A DNA stretch of 64,000 nucleotides from GH45 sp046704385 (GCA_046704385.1 JBJKSB010000013.1:1-64000), one strand, 5' to 3'. Positions 8,718 through 18,867 are shown, counted from the stretch's first letter. Notes: generated by a model not told the origin, from the sequence alone. Numbers and translations are program-made.

Positions 8718-9431
8718 ATGAGCTTTAAGAATCTTCTATTTTTATTACTGTTTATCCCTGTCGGGTTGATGGCGCAAAAGTCGAAACCCTGGAATAAGCC
8801 GCTTTATGACGCGTTTCCGTTTCACTATGGTTTTGCATTTTCGGGCGGAATACTTGATTTTTCAGTTAATCAATCAAATTTTATTAATAATTCAGATACC
8901 GTATATTCCGTTGAAGGGCATGCCCAGCCTGCATTTGGGGCAAGCATTGTTGGAAATCTACGACTGAATGAAAACTGGGATTTGCGTTTTATTCCGGGCA
9001 TGTATTTCGGACAGCGCAATTTGGATTATTTATATAAAGTTGATGCCAACAAGACAGACTCAACTTTTGATAATCATGTAATGAAGATTGAAACCACTTA
9101 CCTTCAATTTCCAGTATTAGTTAAATACAGGGCAGTTCGTGAAAATAACTACCGACCCTATGTTGTATTTGGAGCTACTTATGCACGCGACATGGCAGCC
9201 CGAAAAAAAATTAAGGAAGAGGAATTACCTAAAATCAGGCTAAAACCCAATGATTTGTTTCTGGAATTGGGGTTCGGGGTCGATTATTACTTTCCTGACT
9301 TTAAATTCTCGTCAGAAATCAGATTTTCGTACGGATTACTTAATATGGTTAATTATGATAATACCGAGTATACCAAAGTATTTGACAGGTTGGGAACTAA
9401 AATGGTGACAATGTTTATCTATTTTGAATAA
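8718..9431 (+). CDS. porT: Type IX secretion outer-membrane protein PorT
   Basis: PorT (SprT) is an outer-membrane beta-barrel required for the type IX secretion system. The 237-residue protein starts with a signal peptide (LLFLLLFIPVGLMAQ). It continues with alternating strands typical of the family: 'HYGFAFSGGILDFSV', 'NLRLNENWDLRFIPGMYFGQRNLDY', 'YRPYVVFGATYARDM', 'FLELGFGVDYYFP' and a terminal aromatic 'MVTMFIYFE'. Length and position after menG fit known porT loci. The window also has a protein with a T9SS C-terminal sorting domain (36884-37525), a plausible client. Confidence 0.88.
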   Translation: MSFKNLLFLLLFIPVGLMAQKSKPWNKPLYDAFPFHYGFAFSGGILDFSVNQSNFINNSDTVYSVEGHAQPAFGASIVGNLRLNENWDLRFIPGMYFGQRNLDYLYKVDANKTDSTFDNHVMKIETTYLQFPVLVKYRAVRENNYRPYVVFGATYARDMAARKKIKEEELPKIRLKPNDLFLELGFGVDYYFPDFKFSSEIRFSYGLLNMVNYDNTEYTKVFDRLGTKMVTMFIYFE

Positions 9432-9516
9432 TAAATATTTGCTCAATTGTTTAACAGGTATTATTCTCATATTAAAATTTTAATCAAAGAAATCCTATCC
9501 GGCTATAATTTGGATT

Positions 9517-11073
9517 ATGCAGAAAGAAATTTTGTTGGTATTATCCCCTAAACAAGCCTCAGCCAAAGAGTTTTATTTACCCCTTATGGCGCAAAAATTA
9601 AGGGTTGCTTCCCGGAGAATTAATTTTGTTCAGATACTTAACCGGTCAATTGATGCCCGTGGAGGTAAAGTTAAAATACAGCTTAGGGCACTTGTTTTTA
9701 TCGATGAACTTCCTAAAGCTGAACCTAAAATTACGTTCAACTACCACAATGTGACCCACAAACAACCGGTAGTAATAGTGGGTTCTGGTCCGGCGGGTTT
9801 ATTTGCTGCTCTTAAATTATTGGAGTTGGGACTAAAACCTATAATTATTGAACGTGGCAAAGATGTATCTTCCCGTAAACGGGACATTGCCGATATACAT
9901 AGAAACCATAATTTTAATCAGGATTCAAATTATGCTTTTGGCGAGGGTGGAGCCGGAACTTTTTCCGACGGGAAGCTTTTTACCCGGTCAAAAAAAAGGG
10001 GAAATGTTAAGGAAGTCCTGAATATACTTTCAGTGTTTGGTGCAAATCCTGATATTCTGGTGGATGCACATCCGCATATTGGTTCCGATAAATTACCGGT
10101 TATAATAACGAATATCCGTGAAACCATCATAAATTTTGGTGGCGAAATTCATTTTAACAGCCGTTTGGTTGATATTATCATTAATAACAACCTGGTTAGT
10201 GGCGTGGTGTTACAGAATGGCGATAAAATTGAATCAAAAGCGGTATTGCTGGCCACGGGTCATTCTGCACGTGATGTTTACGAGTTGCTGCATAAAAAAG
10301 GAATATGGCTTGAAGCAAAATCTTTTGCTATGGGCTTGCGGATTGAACATCCGCAGCAATTAATTGATTCCATACAGTACTCCTGCGAAAGCAGGGGACC
10401 GTATTTGCCGGCTGCCACTTATAGTTTGGTTCAGCAGGTTGAAAACCGGGGAGTATATTCATTCTGTATGTGTCCCGGTGGTGTTATTGTTCCGGCATCT
10501 ACCGCAGCTGACGAGATGGTGGTTAACGGCATGTCGCCATCTACCCGTAATACCCGGTGGGCTAATTCCGGGATGGTTGTCGAAATAAGGGTTGAGGATG
10601 TTGGTGCCACTTCAGTTGAAAATGTTTTAAAAGGGCTGGAGTATCAACAGAAATTTGAGAAATTGGCATTTGAAAATGGCGGACATGGACAAATAGCACC
10701 TGGTCAGAGGGTTGTCGATTTTGCCGCCAATCGGTTTTCGAATACCTTGCCAGATACCTCCTTCCGGCCTGGCGTGCAATCATCGGCGCTGCATGAATGG
10801 ATTCCTGAATTTCTTCGACTGAGGCTACAGCAAGGGCTGCGTTCATTCAATAATAAAATGAAAGGATATTTTACAAACGAGGCTTTGCTTATAGGTGTTG
10901 AAAGCCGGACCAGTTCACCGGTAAGAATTCCACGCGATGTTGAAACTTTTCAGCACCCACAGGTTGCAGGATTATTTCCTTGTGGCGAAGGTGCCGGTTA
11001 TGCCGGTGGTATCGCTTCATCGGCTATTGATGGCCAAAATTGTGCGAATAAAATAGGGGAGTTTTTAAAATAA
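9517..11073 (+). CDS. FAD-dependent oxidoreductase (COG2509 type)
   Basis: The protein is 518 residues. After an N-terminal domain of about 80 residues (MQKEILLVLSPKQAS...) comes the dinucleotide motif VVIVGSGPAGLFAA (85-98). It continues with 'AFGEGGAGTFSDGKLFTRSKKRG', 'VLLATGHSARDVYELL', 'CMCPGGVIVPAS' and the C-terminal FAD motif 'GLFPCGEGAGYAGGIASSAIDG'. This is the uncharacterised FAD-dependent dehydrogenase family found across bacteria; the substrate is unknown. It is probably cotranscribed with the YhcH gene 6 bases downstream. Confidence 0.9.
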   Translation: MQKEILLVLSPKQASAKEFYLPLMAQKLRVASRRINFVQILNRSIDARGGKVKIQLRALVFIDELPKAEPKITFNYHNVTHKQPVVIVGSGPAGLFAALKLLELGLKPIIIERGKDVSSRKRDIADIHRNHNFNQDSNYAFGEGGAGTFSDGKLFTRSKKRGNVKEVLNILSVFGANPDILVDAHPHIGSDKLPVIITNIRETIINFGGEIHFNSRLVDIIINNNLVSGVVLQNGDKIESKAVLLATGHSARDVYELLHKKGIWLEAKSFAMGLRIEHPQQLIDSIQYSCESRGPYLPAATYSLVQQVENRGVYSFCMCPGGVIVPASTAADEMVVNGMSPSTRNTRWANSGMVVEIRVEDVGATSVENVLKGLEYQQKFEKLAFENGGHGQIAPGQRVVDFAANRFSNTLPDTSFRPGVQSSALHEWIPEFLRLRLQQGLRSFNNKMKGYFTNEALLIGVESRTSSPVRIPRDVETFQHPQVAGLFPCGEGAGYAGGIASSAIDGQNCANKIGEFLK

Positions 11074-11079
11074 AAAGAT

Positions 11080-11529
11080 ATGATTTTTGATTCATTACGA
11101 AATATATCGTTGTACAAATCTCTTACACCTAATCTGGATAAAGCGATTCAATTTATTTTGAATACTAATCTTGATGAGTTAGCTGTAGGAAAACACACTA
11201 TAGCAGGTGAAGATGTTTTTGTTTTGATAAACGAATACGAGCCCAAAAATGAAAGCGATTGTGTTATCGAATCGCACCGAAAATATATTGATATCCAGAT
11301 TATGTTATCCGGGGTTGAAAAATTTGGATTTACTGCCCTTGATAATCAACTAATTGTTGAGGGTTATAATGAGGAAAACGATTACACTTTTTACAAAGCT
11401 GATTTATCATATTTAATTTTAGATGAAGGTAAATTTGCCATTTTCTTTCCGACAGACTTGCATTGCCCGTCCATAAAAACGGTTAATTCAACAACAGTAA
11501 AGAAAGCGGTTATAAAAGTCAGGGTTTAA
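11080..11529 (+). CDS. YhcH/YjgK/YiaL family protein (DUF386)
   Basis: This 149-residue cupin-like protein has the family signature strands: 'LAVGKHTIAGEDVFVLINEYEPK', 'ESHRKYIDIQIMLSGVEKFGF' and 'FAIFFPTDLHCPSI'. The histidines and acidic residues are the metal-binding set of the fold. Members include EbgC (beta-galactosidase beta subunit) and proteins linked to sialic acid or sugar-acid metabolism, thought to act as anomerases or isomerases; no sugar genes sit beside it here. It follows the flavoprotein gene by 6 bases. Confidence 0.9.
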   Translation: MIFDSLRNISLYKSLTPNLDKAIQFILNTNLDELAVGKHTIAGEDVFVLINEYEPKNESDCVIESHRKYIDIQIMLSGVEKFGFTALDNQLIVEGYNEENDYTFYKADLSYLILDEGKFAIFFPTDLHCPSIKTVNSTTVKKAVIKVRV

Positions 11530-11564
11530 AATTCCAATATTCAAACAATCAAACAATTCAACAT

Positions 11565-12335
11565 CTAAACACTCAAATGCCGCCGCTTAAATTCAGCCAG
11601 CACAACGGCATGGGCAATACCCACATTCAACGATTCCATAGCATTTAACCCTGACGAGAACGTTGGAATACTAATACTTTGATCGACAAGTTTTTCAACA
11701 TCAGCCGAAATACCATTCGATTCATTGCCAAGAACAATTAATGCATTTTCCGAAAGGTTTTCAGTATAAATATTCTTTCCGTCAAGAAATGCCCCGTATA
11801 CTTTTTGGTTATTATTTTTGGCTGTTTCAATAACTGAATCAAGAGGGGTATAAAATATGCGTGTGCGAAAAATGGCTCCCATAGTCGACTGTATCACTTT
11901 TGAATTGTAAGCATCCACAGTATCAGGAGAGCAAAAAATATTCTCAACGCCAAACCAGTTCGAAGTTCTGATAATGGTTCCAAGGTTTCCGGGGTCCTGA
12001 ACAGTATCAAGAGCTATATTTAAAGAAGAAAATGTATGTGCAGATAAATTGTTATCAGGTATCTCAACCACAGCCATTGCCATGTTTGGAGTTTTTAGAT
12101 GGCTGATTTTTTTAAGTCCGGCATCATTAATTTCACTAATCAGTTTTGCTTTACCAATTAGTGAGGCATATTTGGTCAGGAACGTTTGAGTTGCGAAAAG
12201 CTCGATAGTTTGAAAACTGCTTTGTAGTAATTCAACAACCATTTTTTCACCCTCAACCGTGAAGCAGTTATTTTGATACCTGTTTTTCTTTAAGTCGAGC
12301 GACCGGACGAATTTTATTTTGTTTTGCGACAGCAT
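11565..12335 (-). CDS. TrmH/SpoU-family RNA 2'-O-methyltransferase
   Basis: This 256-residue SPOUT (trefoil-knot) methyltransferase has all three SpoU motifs: 'DPGNLGTIIRTSNWFGV' (motif 1, Asn/Arg), 'LIVLGNESNGIS' (motif 2) and 'ISIPTFSSGLNAMESLNVGIAHAVVLAE' (motif 3). The N-terminal 'ENRYQ-NCFTVEGEKMV'-type domain is the SpoU substrate-binding L30-like part. The target is probably rRNA (RlmB-like) but cannot be fixed. It is divergent from tamL, with a TACTTTTG -7 box (minus strand, 12352-12359) just upstream. Confidence 0.92.
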   Translation of the reverse strand: MLSQNKIKFVRSLDLKKNRYQNNCFTVEGEKMVVELLQSSFQTIELFATQTFLTKYASLIGKAKLISEINDAGLKKISHLKTPNMAMAVVEIPDNNLSAHTFSSLNIALDTVQDPGNLGTIIRTSNWFGVENIFCSPDTVDAYNSKVIQSTMGAIFRTRIFYTPLDSVIETAKNNNQKVYGAFLDGKNIYTENLSENALIVLGNESNGISADVEKLVDQSISIPTFSSGLNAMESLNVGIAHAVVLAEFKRRHLSV

Positions 12336-12351
12336 ATTATTTCATTTACTG

Positions 12352-12359
12352 CAAAAGTA
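12352..12359 (-). promoter_or_regulatory. -7 box for the SpoU methyltransferase gene
   Basis: On the minus strand this reads TACTTTTG, a full TAnnTTTG match 16 bases ahead of the ATG at 12335. No clear -33 partner was found. Confidence 0.45.
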
Positions 12360-12429
12360 AAAAACAATTTAATTTTAGGTTTATAAACATTTGTTATCAC
12401 ATTTTATGCTAAGTATTTTTTGGGATATT

Positions 12430-12437
12430 TATATTTG
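12430..12437 (+). promoter_or_regulatory. -7 box for tamL that fixes its start
   Basis: TATATTTG matches TAnnTTTG. The expected transcription start, about 7 bases on, lies near 12445, which is downstream of the earliest in-frame codon (TTG 12391). This supports the ATG at 12460 as the true tamL start. Confidence 0.5.
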
Positions 12438-12459
12438 TGGTTCAAAATTAGGATGTTTA

Positions 12460-14790
12460 ATGAAGGTTGGGCAAAATACCATTAAAAGAAATACATTATT
12501 TATTATAACCTTCGCGGTTTTATTTCAGTTTATAGCTTGTAAACCTACACGCTGGGTTGAGAGTGGTGATTATCTTTTGCAAAAAAATAAGATCGAAATC
12601 GACAATAAAGACATCAATAAAAAGGGGATGGAGTCTTATCTCAGGCAGTCACCTAACAAAAGGTTTCTTTTAATTTTTAAATTCCGTTTGGCCACTTATA
12701 ACTTTTCAAAACTAGGTAAAGAGCGAAAATGGAAAAAATGGATACGCAGGGTTATTGGTGAAGAACCTGCAGTTTACGACTCTATTCTGGTAGTTCGCAC
12801 AGAAGATCAGTTTACAAAATATCTTAAAAATGAAGCGTATTATGATGCGCTGGTAGGTTACAATGTAAAGTTTCACAAAAAAAAGGCCAGGGTCATTTAT
12901 AATATTTCTACCGGGAAGCCGGTAACCATAAAAAATGTTAATTATGAAATTGAAGATACAGCTCTTCAAAAATTAGTTTTTTCCGATACCAGTAAATCGT
13001 TTTTGGTACCTCATCAACGAATGACTTTTGAAAGACTTGAAAATGAAAGGGAAAGAATAGTAAACCAGTTGCTCAACAATGGTTATTTTGGTTTTAGTCC
13101 CGATTACATAAGATATATCGTTGATACACTGAACCGAAAGGCAAAAATAACGCTGGTTCTTAAAAAAGCTTTAAAAAAGGATTCGTTGAACAATTTGATG
13201 GAGGTGCCTCATCGAAAATACTGGATTAATAAAGTATATTTTCTTCCTGATTTCGATCCTCAAAAATCCATCAGAAACCGGCAGAGTTACTTTAATACTT
13301 TCGATACAACCTACTTTAAAGGCTATGGTTTTATATACCCCGGAAGGCCGAATATAAAGCCCAAAGTAATATTTAAAGCCAATAATATAAAGCAGGGTGA
13401 TTTGTACAATTTTACCAAAGTAAATAGTACTACCGATTATCTTAATTCCTTACGGTTGTTCCGGTTAAATTATTTAAACTGGCAATACGATAAGAATTCC
13501 GATTCACTGATTAATTGTATGGTACAGCTTACACCGTCAGTTTATCAGAATTACTCAGTTAACTTTGAAACGACCAATACGCAGGGAAATTTTGGAATTG
13601 GCGGATACCTTAATTACGAGCATAAAAATCTTTTAAGGGGGGCTGAGATATTCAATTTTAAAGTTTCAGGATCGTTGCAACGACAGGTTCAAACCCCTAC
13701 AAGCGATGCATTTAATATTGCAGAATATGGTGCCGAAGCCAGTCTTGAAACTCCTTCGTTTATTTTACCTGTCAGATTGGAACGGTTTTATAAAAAATAT
13801 AAACCAAAAACCAGTTTCGCATTGTCTTTTAATTATCAGGATCGTCCTGATTACAGCCGCACCATTTATAATACCAATATGGCTTACAACTGGAAAGGTT
13901 CTGAGAATATACGACATATTGTTAGCCCGATTGATATTGGTTCGGTGGTAGTGAGTGATAAGCACGGTTTTCTCGATTCAATCAGAGGTACATACCTTGA
14001 AAATAGTTATAAAGATTATTTAATTATTGGTGCGAACTATAGTTTGTTTTATCAAAATAAACCTGAGAACGCAAACCATAGTTTTAGTTATTTTCGCTGG
14101 AATGTGGGAATAGCTGGTAATTTACTTCATTTGTTGGATAAAAACTTTGGATTGAATCCGCAGAAAGATACCAGTGGTTATTATACCATGTTTAATTTAC
14201 AATATGCTCAATATGTTTTATCCGACATCGATTATCGGTATAATTTTATAATGAATAAAGATAATTCGTTAGTAATGAGAGCTTTTGCTGGCGCAGCTGT
14301 GCCCTATGGCAATGCAACAGGTATTCCGTTTGTAAAACAATATTATGCGGGTGGAGCCGAGGGTATAAGGGCCTGGCATGCCAGAGATCTTGGCCCCGGA
14401 ACTTTCAGGGATACACTTCAAAGCTATCCGAATCAAACTTCTGATATAAAACTTGAGGCTAATATTGAATACCGGTATAGCCTTAACAATAACTGGAAAG
14501 GGGCTTTATTTATCGATGCCGGAAATATTTGGTCCATAAGTAAATATGATAAAAGACCCGGGGCAGTTTTTGATTTTAATACATTCTATAAGCAACTTGC
14601 AATTGGTACCGGCTTTGGTATTCGTTATGATCTTGATTTTGCTGTATTTCGAGTCGATTGGGGTATTAAGGTACGTGATCCAAACCTTTCAGGTTCTGAA
14701 AGTTGGGTGTTGTTCCATCACGAAAACTTTAAGCTTAAGGACTTAAAGGATATGGTAATATGGCATTTCGCAGTGGGTTATCCATTTTAA
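12460..14790 (+). CDS. tamL: TamL, BamA/TamA-family outer-membrane assembly lipoprotein
   Basis: TamL is the Bacteroidota lipoprotein form of the Omp85 protein TamA, which helps assemble outer-membrane proteins. From ATG 12460 the 776-residue protein begins with a signal sequence ending FQFIAC, so the Cys is likely acylated. POTRA-like repeats follow ('KPVTIKNVNYEIEDTAL', 'RERIVNQLLNNGYFGFSPDYIRYIVDT', 'NSLRLFRLNYLNWQY'). The C-terminal 16-strand Omp85 barrel contains 'QYYAGGAEGIRAWHARDLGPG', which carries the family's R-G/R-A-W motif, and ends 'WHFAVGYPF' with a terminal Phe. An upstream TTG (12391) would add 23 non-signal residues and lies before the promoter, so it is rejected. Confidence 0.88.
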   Translation: MKVGQNTIKRNTLFIITFAVLFQFIACKPTRWVESGDYLLQKNKIEIDNKDINKKGMESYLRQSPNKRFLLIFKFRLATYNFSKLGKERKWKKWIRRVIGEEPAVYDSILVVRTEDQFTKYLKNEAYYDALVGYNVKFHKKKARVIYNISTGKPVTIKNVNYEIEDTALQKLVFSDTSKSFLVPHQRMTFERLENERERIVNQLLNNGYFGFSPDYIRYIVDTLNRKAKITLVLKKALKKDSLNNLMEVPHRKYWINKVYFLPDFDPQKSIRNRQSYFNTFDTTYFKGYGFIYPGRPNIKPKVIFKANNIKQGDLYNFTKVNSTTDYLNSLRLFRLNYLNWQYDKNSDSLINCMVQLTPSVYQNYSVNFETTNTQGNFGIGGYLNYEHKNLLRGAEIFNFKVSGSLQRQVQTPTSDAFNIAEYGAEASLETPSFILPVRLERFYKKYKPKTSFALSFNYQDRPDYSRTIYNTNMAYNWKGSENIRHIVSPIDIGSVVVSDKHGFLDSIRGTYLENSYKDYLIIGANYSLFYQNKPENANHSFSYFRWNVGIAGNLLHLLDKNFGLNPQKDTSGYYTMFNLQYAQYVLSDIDYRYNFIMNKDNSLVMRAFAGAAVPYGNATGIPFVKQYYAGGAEGIRAWHARDLGPGTFRDTLQSYPNQTSDIKLEANIEYRYSLNNNWKGALFIDAGNIWSISKYDKRPGAVFDFNTFYKQLAIGTGFGIRYDLDFAVFRVDWGIKVRDPNLSGSESWVLFHHENFKLKDLKDMVIWHFAVGYPF

Positions 14791-14990
14791 TGAAATCATT
14801 TTAAGATTATCGATTTACAAAGTGAATAGTAACTAATTTTGGCTCACTAGCGCAATTAATAATTAAATACGAGCAAGTAAATTTTTGGACTTTTCTTGCA
14901 AAGACTAAGTATTTTTCCCATAATTGCGCGTTTAATGTCCAATTTAATTCCTGTTACCGGGTAAAAATCAGGAATTGCAATTAGAAAATT

Positions 14991-16343
14991 ATGAATAAAG
15001 AGCGTGATAGTTTTACCAGTAAATTTGGAGTGCTTGCAGCGGCAGCCGGGTCAGCAATAGGTTTGGGTAATATTTGGAAGTTTCCATACATTGCAGGAGA
15101 AAACGGTGGTGGAGTTTTTCTGGTTGTTTATCTTTTTTTTATTGCTTTTATCGGCATCCCGGTTATGATGTCGGAATTTATTCTTGGCCGTAAAGCCCAA
15201 AAAAATGTATTTGGTGCTTTCAGAGATCTCACCAAATCAGGATTTTGGAAAATTATAGGAGTAATGGGCGTTTTAGCTGCCTTTTTCATCCTGGCATTTT
15301 ATGGAACAGTTGCCGGATGGACAATGCAATATTTATACCTGGCTGTAAAAAACAGCTTTGCCGGCAAAGATGTTAATCAAATTAGTGACATGTTTACGGC
15401 TTTTAGTACCAATGCCTATAAACCGGTGTTTCTCCAAATTTTATTTATGGCACTAACTGCTTTTATTGTAATTGGTGGTATTAAAAAAGGAATCGAAAAA
15501 TATACTAAGATTCTCATGCCCATGTTGGTAATAATAATATTGTATCTTGATATACGGGCAGTTTCTTTGAAAGGTGGGGCACAGGGTTTGCATTTTCTGT
15601 TTCATCCCGATTTTACAAAGCTTACACCCCGGTTATTTATTGATGCCCTGGGTCACTCGTTTTTTACTTTAAGCCTGGGTATGGGGGTTTTAATGACTTA
15701 TGCTTCATATTTTCAAAAAGATACAAATCTGACTAGTACCAGTGTAAATGTGGCTATAGCCGATACTGTAATTGCTATTTTGGCAGGTGTTGCTATTTTT
15801 CCGGCTGTATTTGCTTTTAATACTGAACCTTCTGCCGGACCCGGATTGGTTTTTATTTCGTTGCCAAATATCTTTGACCAAATACCGGGAGGATATATTT
15901 TCTCGATTTTGTTCTTTTTATTACTGGGTGTAGCTGCTCTGACATCTTCCATCTCAATCCTCGAAGTGGTTGTGGCATATCTTGCTGAAGAAAAAAACAT
16001 GTCGCGATTAACTGCAACGTTGATTGCAACAGTTTCTATCACTCTTGTGGGGGTTTTATGTACGCTATCTATCGGGCCTTTAAATAAATACCAATTATTT
16101 GGATTTAATATTTTTGATATTTTGGATAAAACCGCCTCAAACATTTTATTGCCTTTGGGTGGCATGTTGATATCCATTTTTGTTGGTTGGAAGCTGAGCC
16201 GTTCCATTGTTATTGATGAATTAACCAATTACGGCACTATCAGAATGATTTCCATTAAAGTATTTCTTTTCCTGGTAAGGTACCTGGCACCTGTTTCAAT
16301 ATTTATAGTATTTCTGCACGGTTTGGGTATTATTAAAATTTAG
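14991..16343 (+). CDS. Sodium:neurotransmitter symporter family (NSS) transporter
   Basis: This is an inner-membrane Na+-coupled amino-acid/amine importer of the LeuT fold. The 450 residues start with the diagnostic TM1 sequence 'LAAAGSAIGLGNIWKFPYIAGENGGGVF', whose unwound segment binds Na+ and substrate, then TM2 'FFIAFIGIPVMMSEFILGRKAQ'. There are 11-12 hydrophobic segments in all, including 'GHSFFTLSLGMGVLMTYASY' (TM6-7). Bacterial members of this length usually carry tryptophan, tyrosine or other amino acids; the substrate cannot be read. The flanking genes are not in its pathway. Confidence 0.95.
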   Translation: MNKERDSFTSKFGVLAAAAGSAIGLGNIWKFPYIAGENGGGVFLVVYLFFIAFIGIPVMMSEFILGRKAQKNVFGAFRDLTKSGFWKIIGVMGVLAAFFILAFYGTVAGWTMQYLYLAVKNSFAGKDVNQISDMFTAFSTNAYKPVFLQILFMALTAFIVIGGIKKGIEKYTKILMPMLVIIILYLDIRAVSLKGGAQGLHFLFHPDFTKLTPRLFIDALGHSFFTLSLGMGVLMTYASYFQKDTNLTSTSVNVAIADTVIAILAGVAIFPAVFAFNTEPSAGPGLVFISLPNIFDQIPGGYIFSILFFLLLGVAALTSSISILEVVVAYLAEEKNMSRLTATLIATVSITLVGVLCTLSIGPLNKYQLFGFNIFDILDKTASNILLPLGGMLISIFVGWKLSRSIVIDELTNYGTIRMISIKVFLFLVRYLAPVSIFIVFLHGLGIIKI

Positions 16344-16400
16344 GTTACCTTAACTCCAAAATTATTATAAATAACCAGGTTTGAGTAATCAGTTTTACTC

Positions 16401-17309
16401 ATGATTAATTTTCTTAAAAACTATTTTAATTATTCGCGGGGCGAAATAAGAGGGATTGTTGTTTTGATGGTTCTTAACGTTGTAATATTTTTGGTTCCCG
16501 GTATCATCAGAAAGCATGTAAGGCTTTCCCATACTGATTTTTCATCTTTTGAAAAACAAATTGACAATGTGGAAAGCCAAACGGCAACCACTGATAATAC
16601 TGATTTGGCAACCTTGAATAAGCTATTCTTTTTTGATCCTAACACGGTGAGTAAAATAGGGCTAATGCAGCTTGGGCTTACCGAAAAGCAGGTCAAAACA
16701 TTTATAAAATTCAGAGAGGCTGGTGGCCAATTCGAAAAAGCCGATGATCTGAAAAAAGTTTATTCCATTAATGATGAACTGTTTACCAAACTAAAACCTT
16801 TTATAAAGTTTCAATCAATTGCTGAAAATATTGCCACTTCAAATCGGTCACTTCCTGTTATTGATTCTACAAGTTCAAATTTGGAAAAAGAATCACATAA
16901 TTTAAATTTCACCTTGCTGAATATAAACAAAGCTGACAGCAATCTGCTGATGACATTATCGGGAATTGGACCCGTTTTGTCGAAACGTATTGTAAATTAC
17001 AGGAAGTACCTGGGAGGGTATTATCGAAAAGAGCAACTGCGTGAGGTATACGGACTTGATGAAGAAACCTATGACCAGATAAAAGATAAAATAATAGTAG
17101 ATACCAGTGGTATAAAGAAAATTAATCTCAACCGGGTCGATTTTAAAACATTAAATCGACATCCATACCTGTCGTATGCTGATACTAAAACGATTATAAA
17201 ATATCGCGAAATAATGGGTGAATTCACAAGTAAACATAATTTACTGGAAAACCATTTGGTCGATTCTGCTACCTATAATAAAATAAGTGTGTATTTAACT
17301 GTTTATTAA
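16401..17309 (+). CDS. Helix-hairpin-helix (ComEA-like) protein with N-terminal membrane anchor
   Basis: The protein is 302 residues. A hydrophobic segment (IVVLMVLNVVIFLVPGII, about residues 18-35) anchors it. Three HhH-type units follow: 'LMQLGLTEKQVKTFIKFREAGGQF', the canonical 'LLNINKADSNLLMTLSGIGPVLSKRIVNYR-KYLGGY' and 'INLNRVDFKTLNRHPYLSYADTKTIIKYR'. Such units bind DNA backbone nonspecifically and occur in the competence receptor ComEA, so a role in DNA uptake is possible but not shown. The last bases overlap the convergent MATE gene by 4. Confidence 0.85.
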   Translation: MINFLKNYFNYSRGEIRGIVVLMVLNVVIFLVPGIIRKHVRLSHTDFSSFEKQIDNVESQTATTDNTDLATLNKLFFFDPNTVSKIGLMQLGLTEKQVKTFIKFREAGGQFEKADDLKKVYSINDELFTKLKPFIKFQSIAENIATSNRSLPVIDSTSSNLEKESHNLNFTLLNINKADSNLLMTLSGIGPVLSKRIVNYRKYLGGYYRKEQLREVYGLDEETYDQIKDKIIVDTSGIKKINLNRVDFKTLNRHPYLSYADTKTIIKYREIMGEFTSKHNLLENHLVDSATYNKISVYLTVY

Positions 17310-18670
17310 GCGGTTCGCAGAATTCTTCTATTTAATAAGATAATTTCGTGGCGTAAAAAGAAAAATACAATTACTGCCGACAGGGTATCAGCAATAGGAG
17401 CTGAAAGCCAAACTCCGTCAAGTCCCCATAACCCGGGAAATATGAACAATGCAGGTATTAAAATTAAAACCTGTCTTAACAACGATAAAAGTGCAGCTAC
17501 TTTTGCATTTCCAACCGACTGAAAGTAATTGCCGGAAATCACCTGGAATCCAACTATAGGAAATGCCATAAAAATTAAGCGGATACCATGTTTGCCAATG
17601 TTCAATAGTTCAATATTATCTGCATTAAACAACTTAATAATTGGGGTTGGCAATAATTCAACCATCAACCATCCGGCAATTGAAATTAGGGTTGCAGCCT
17701 TAATTCCTACCATCAGTGTTTCCTTTACCCGGTTAAAATGCTTGGCTCCGTAATTAAACCCGATAATAGGTTGTGCCCCCATATTTATGGCAATAATTGA
17801 CATTACCAGGAACATAAGCACGCTATTAATAATTCCCATGGCACCAACTGCCAGGTCTCCCCCAAATTTTACAAGCTGGGTATTTAAGGTTCCCTGAACA
17901 AAACTACCTGCAATTTGCATCGAAAAAGGAGCAAACCCAATGGCAACGATATATTTGATAATGCTAAATTCAATTTTAAAATTCCGGGCATGCAACTTAA
18001 TTACCGCCCTGTTGCTCCTGAAATGCCACAAAACCCAAATGCAGAGCACCATCATCGATATTACTGTAGCATAGGCTGCTCCTTTAACGCCCATATCAAA
18101 AACAAATATAAAGATGGGGTCGAGAATCAGGTTGGTTCCGGCACTTATCAACATAGAAAACATGGCTATTTTGGCATTCCCTTCGGAACGGATAAGATTA
18201 TTAAGCGAAAATCCGGTCATATTAAAAATCGATCCTAAAAGAATAATATTTATATAATCGGTAGCGTAACCAATGGTGGTTTCACTGGCACCAAAAAGTT
18301 TTAGCATTGGGTTCTTAATTATAAACCCTAAAACGGTTACAAAAACTGCAACTATCCAAATAAGTATAAGGGCATTTCCCAATACCAATTCAGCCCGGTT
18401 AAAGTCCTTTTTCCCTAGGTTTATTGAAATTCTTACTCCGGCTCCCATCCCTATTAACATTCCAAAAGCCATAGTAATCAGCATAATGGGGAAAACAATA
18501 CTGAGACCGGTAAGGGCATAGGCTCCAACGCCCTGCCCAATAAAAATCCGGTCAACAATATTGTAAAGCGAATTTATTATTACACCGGTAAATGCAGGCA
18601 CAAAATACTGCCATAACAACGATTTAATATTTTTATTTTCTAATTCATGTATTTTGTCGGTTGACTGCAT
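17306..18670 (-). CDS. MATE-family multidrug/sodium antiporter
   Basis: This 454-residue, 12-helix exporter of the MATE family (NorM/MepA-like) expels cationic compounds in exchange for Na+ or H+. It has the early motif 'NSLYNIVDRIFIGQGVGAYALTGLSIVFPI', the repeat 'NNLIRSEGNAKIAM' and its second-half equivalent 'GNYFQSVGNAKVAALLSLLRQ', plus 'MGAQPIIGFNYGAKHFNRVKETL'. These are conserved in MepA-type proteins of Bacteroidota and Firmicutes. It is transcribed alone, away from rpsU. Confidence 0.94.
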   Translation of the reverse strand: MQSTDKIHELENKNIKSLLWQYFVPAFTGVIINSLYNIVDRIFIGQGVGAYALTGLSIVFPIMLITMAFGMLIGMGAGVRISINLGKKDFNRAELVLGNALILIWIVAVFVTVLGFIIKNPMLKLFGASETTIGYATDYINIILLGSIFNMTGFSLNNLIRSEGNAKIAMFSMLISAGTNLILDPIFIFVFDMGVKGAAYATVISMMVLCIWVLWHFRSNRAVIKLHARNFKIEFSIIKYIVAIGFAPFSMQIAGSFVQGTLNTQLVKFGGDLAVGAMGIINSVLMFLVMSIIAINMGAQPIIGFNYGAKHFNRVKETLMVGIKAATLISIAGWLMVELLPTPIIKLFNADNIELLNIGKHGIRLIFMAFPIVGFQVISGNYFQSVGNAKVAALLSLLRQVLILIPALFIFPGLWGLDGVWLSAPIADTLSAVIVFFFLRHEIILLNRRILRTA

Positions 18671-18867
18671 ATATTAATGTAATTACTAAATTTTAAGTGT
18701 ATAAATATAGAGTTATTTCCAAGTTTTACTAAAAGTTATTAAATTTATAAACTGGAGTAACAGAATAAAATATCAAAGGCAGATTCATCAAATTTGAATA
18801 ATTTTACCATGTTAATTCCATTATGATGAGCCATTATAATAAATGATAAAAAAATATTCGATAAAAA

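Noticed and set aside
15713..16228. 171-codon minus-strand frame
   Set aside because: It is antisense to the NSS transporter gene and has no recognisable protein features.
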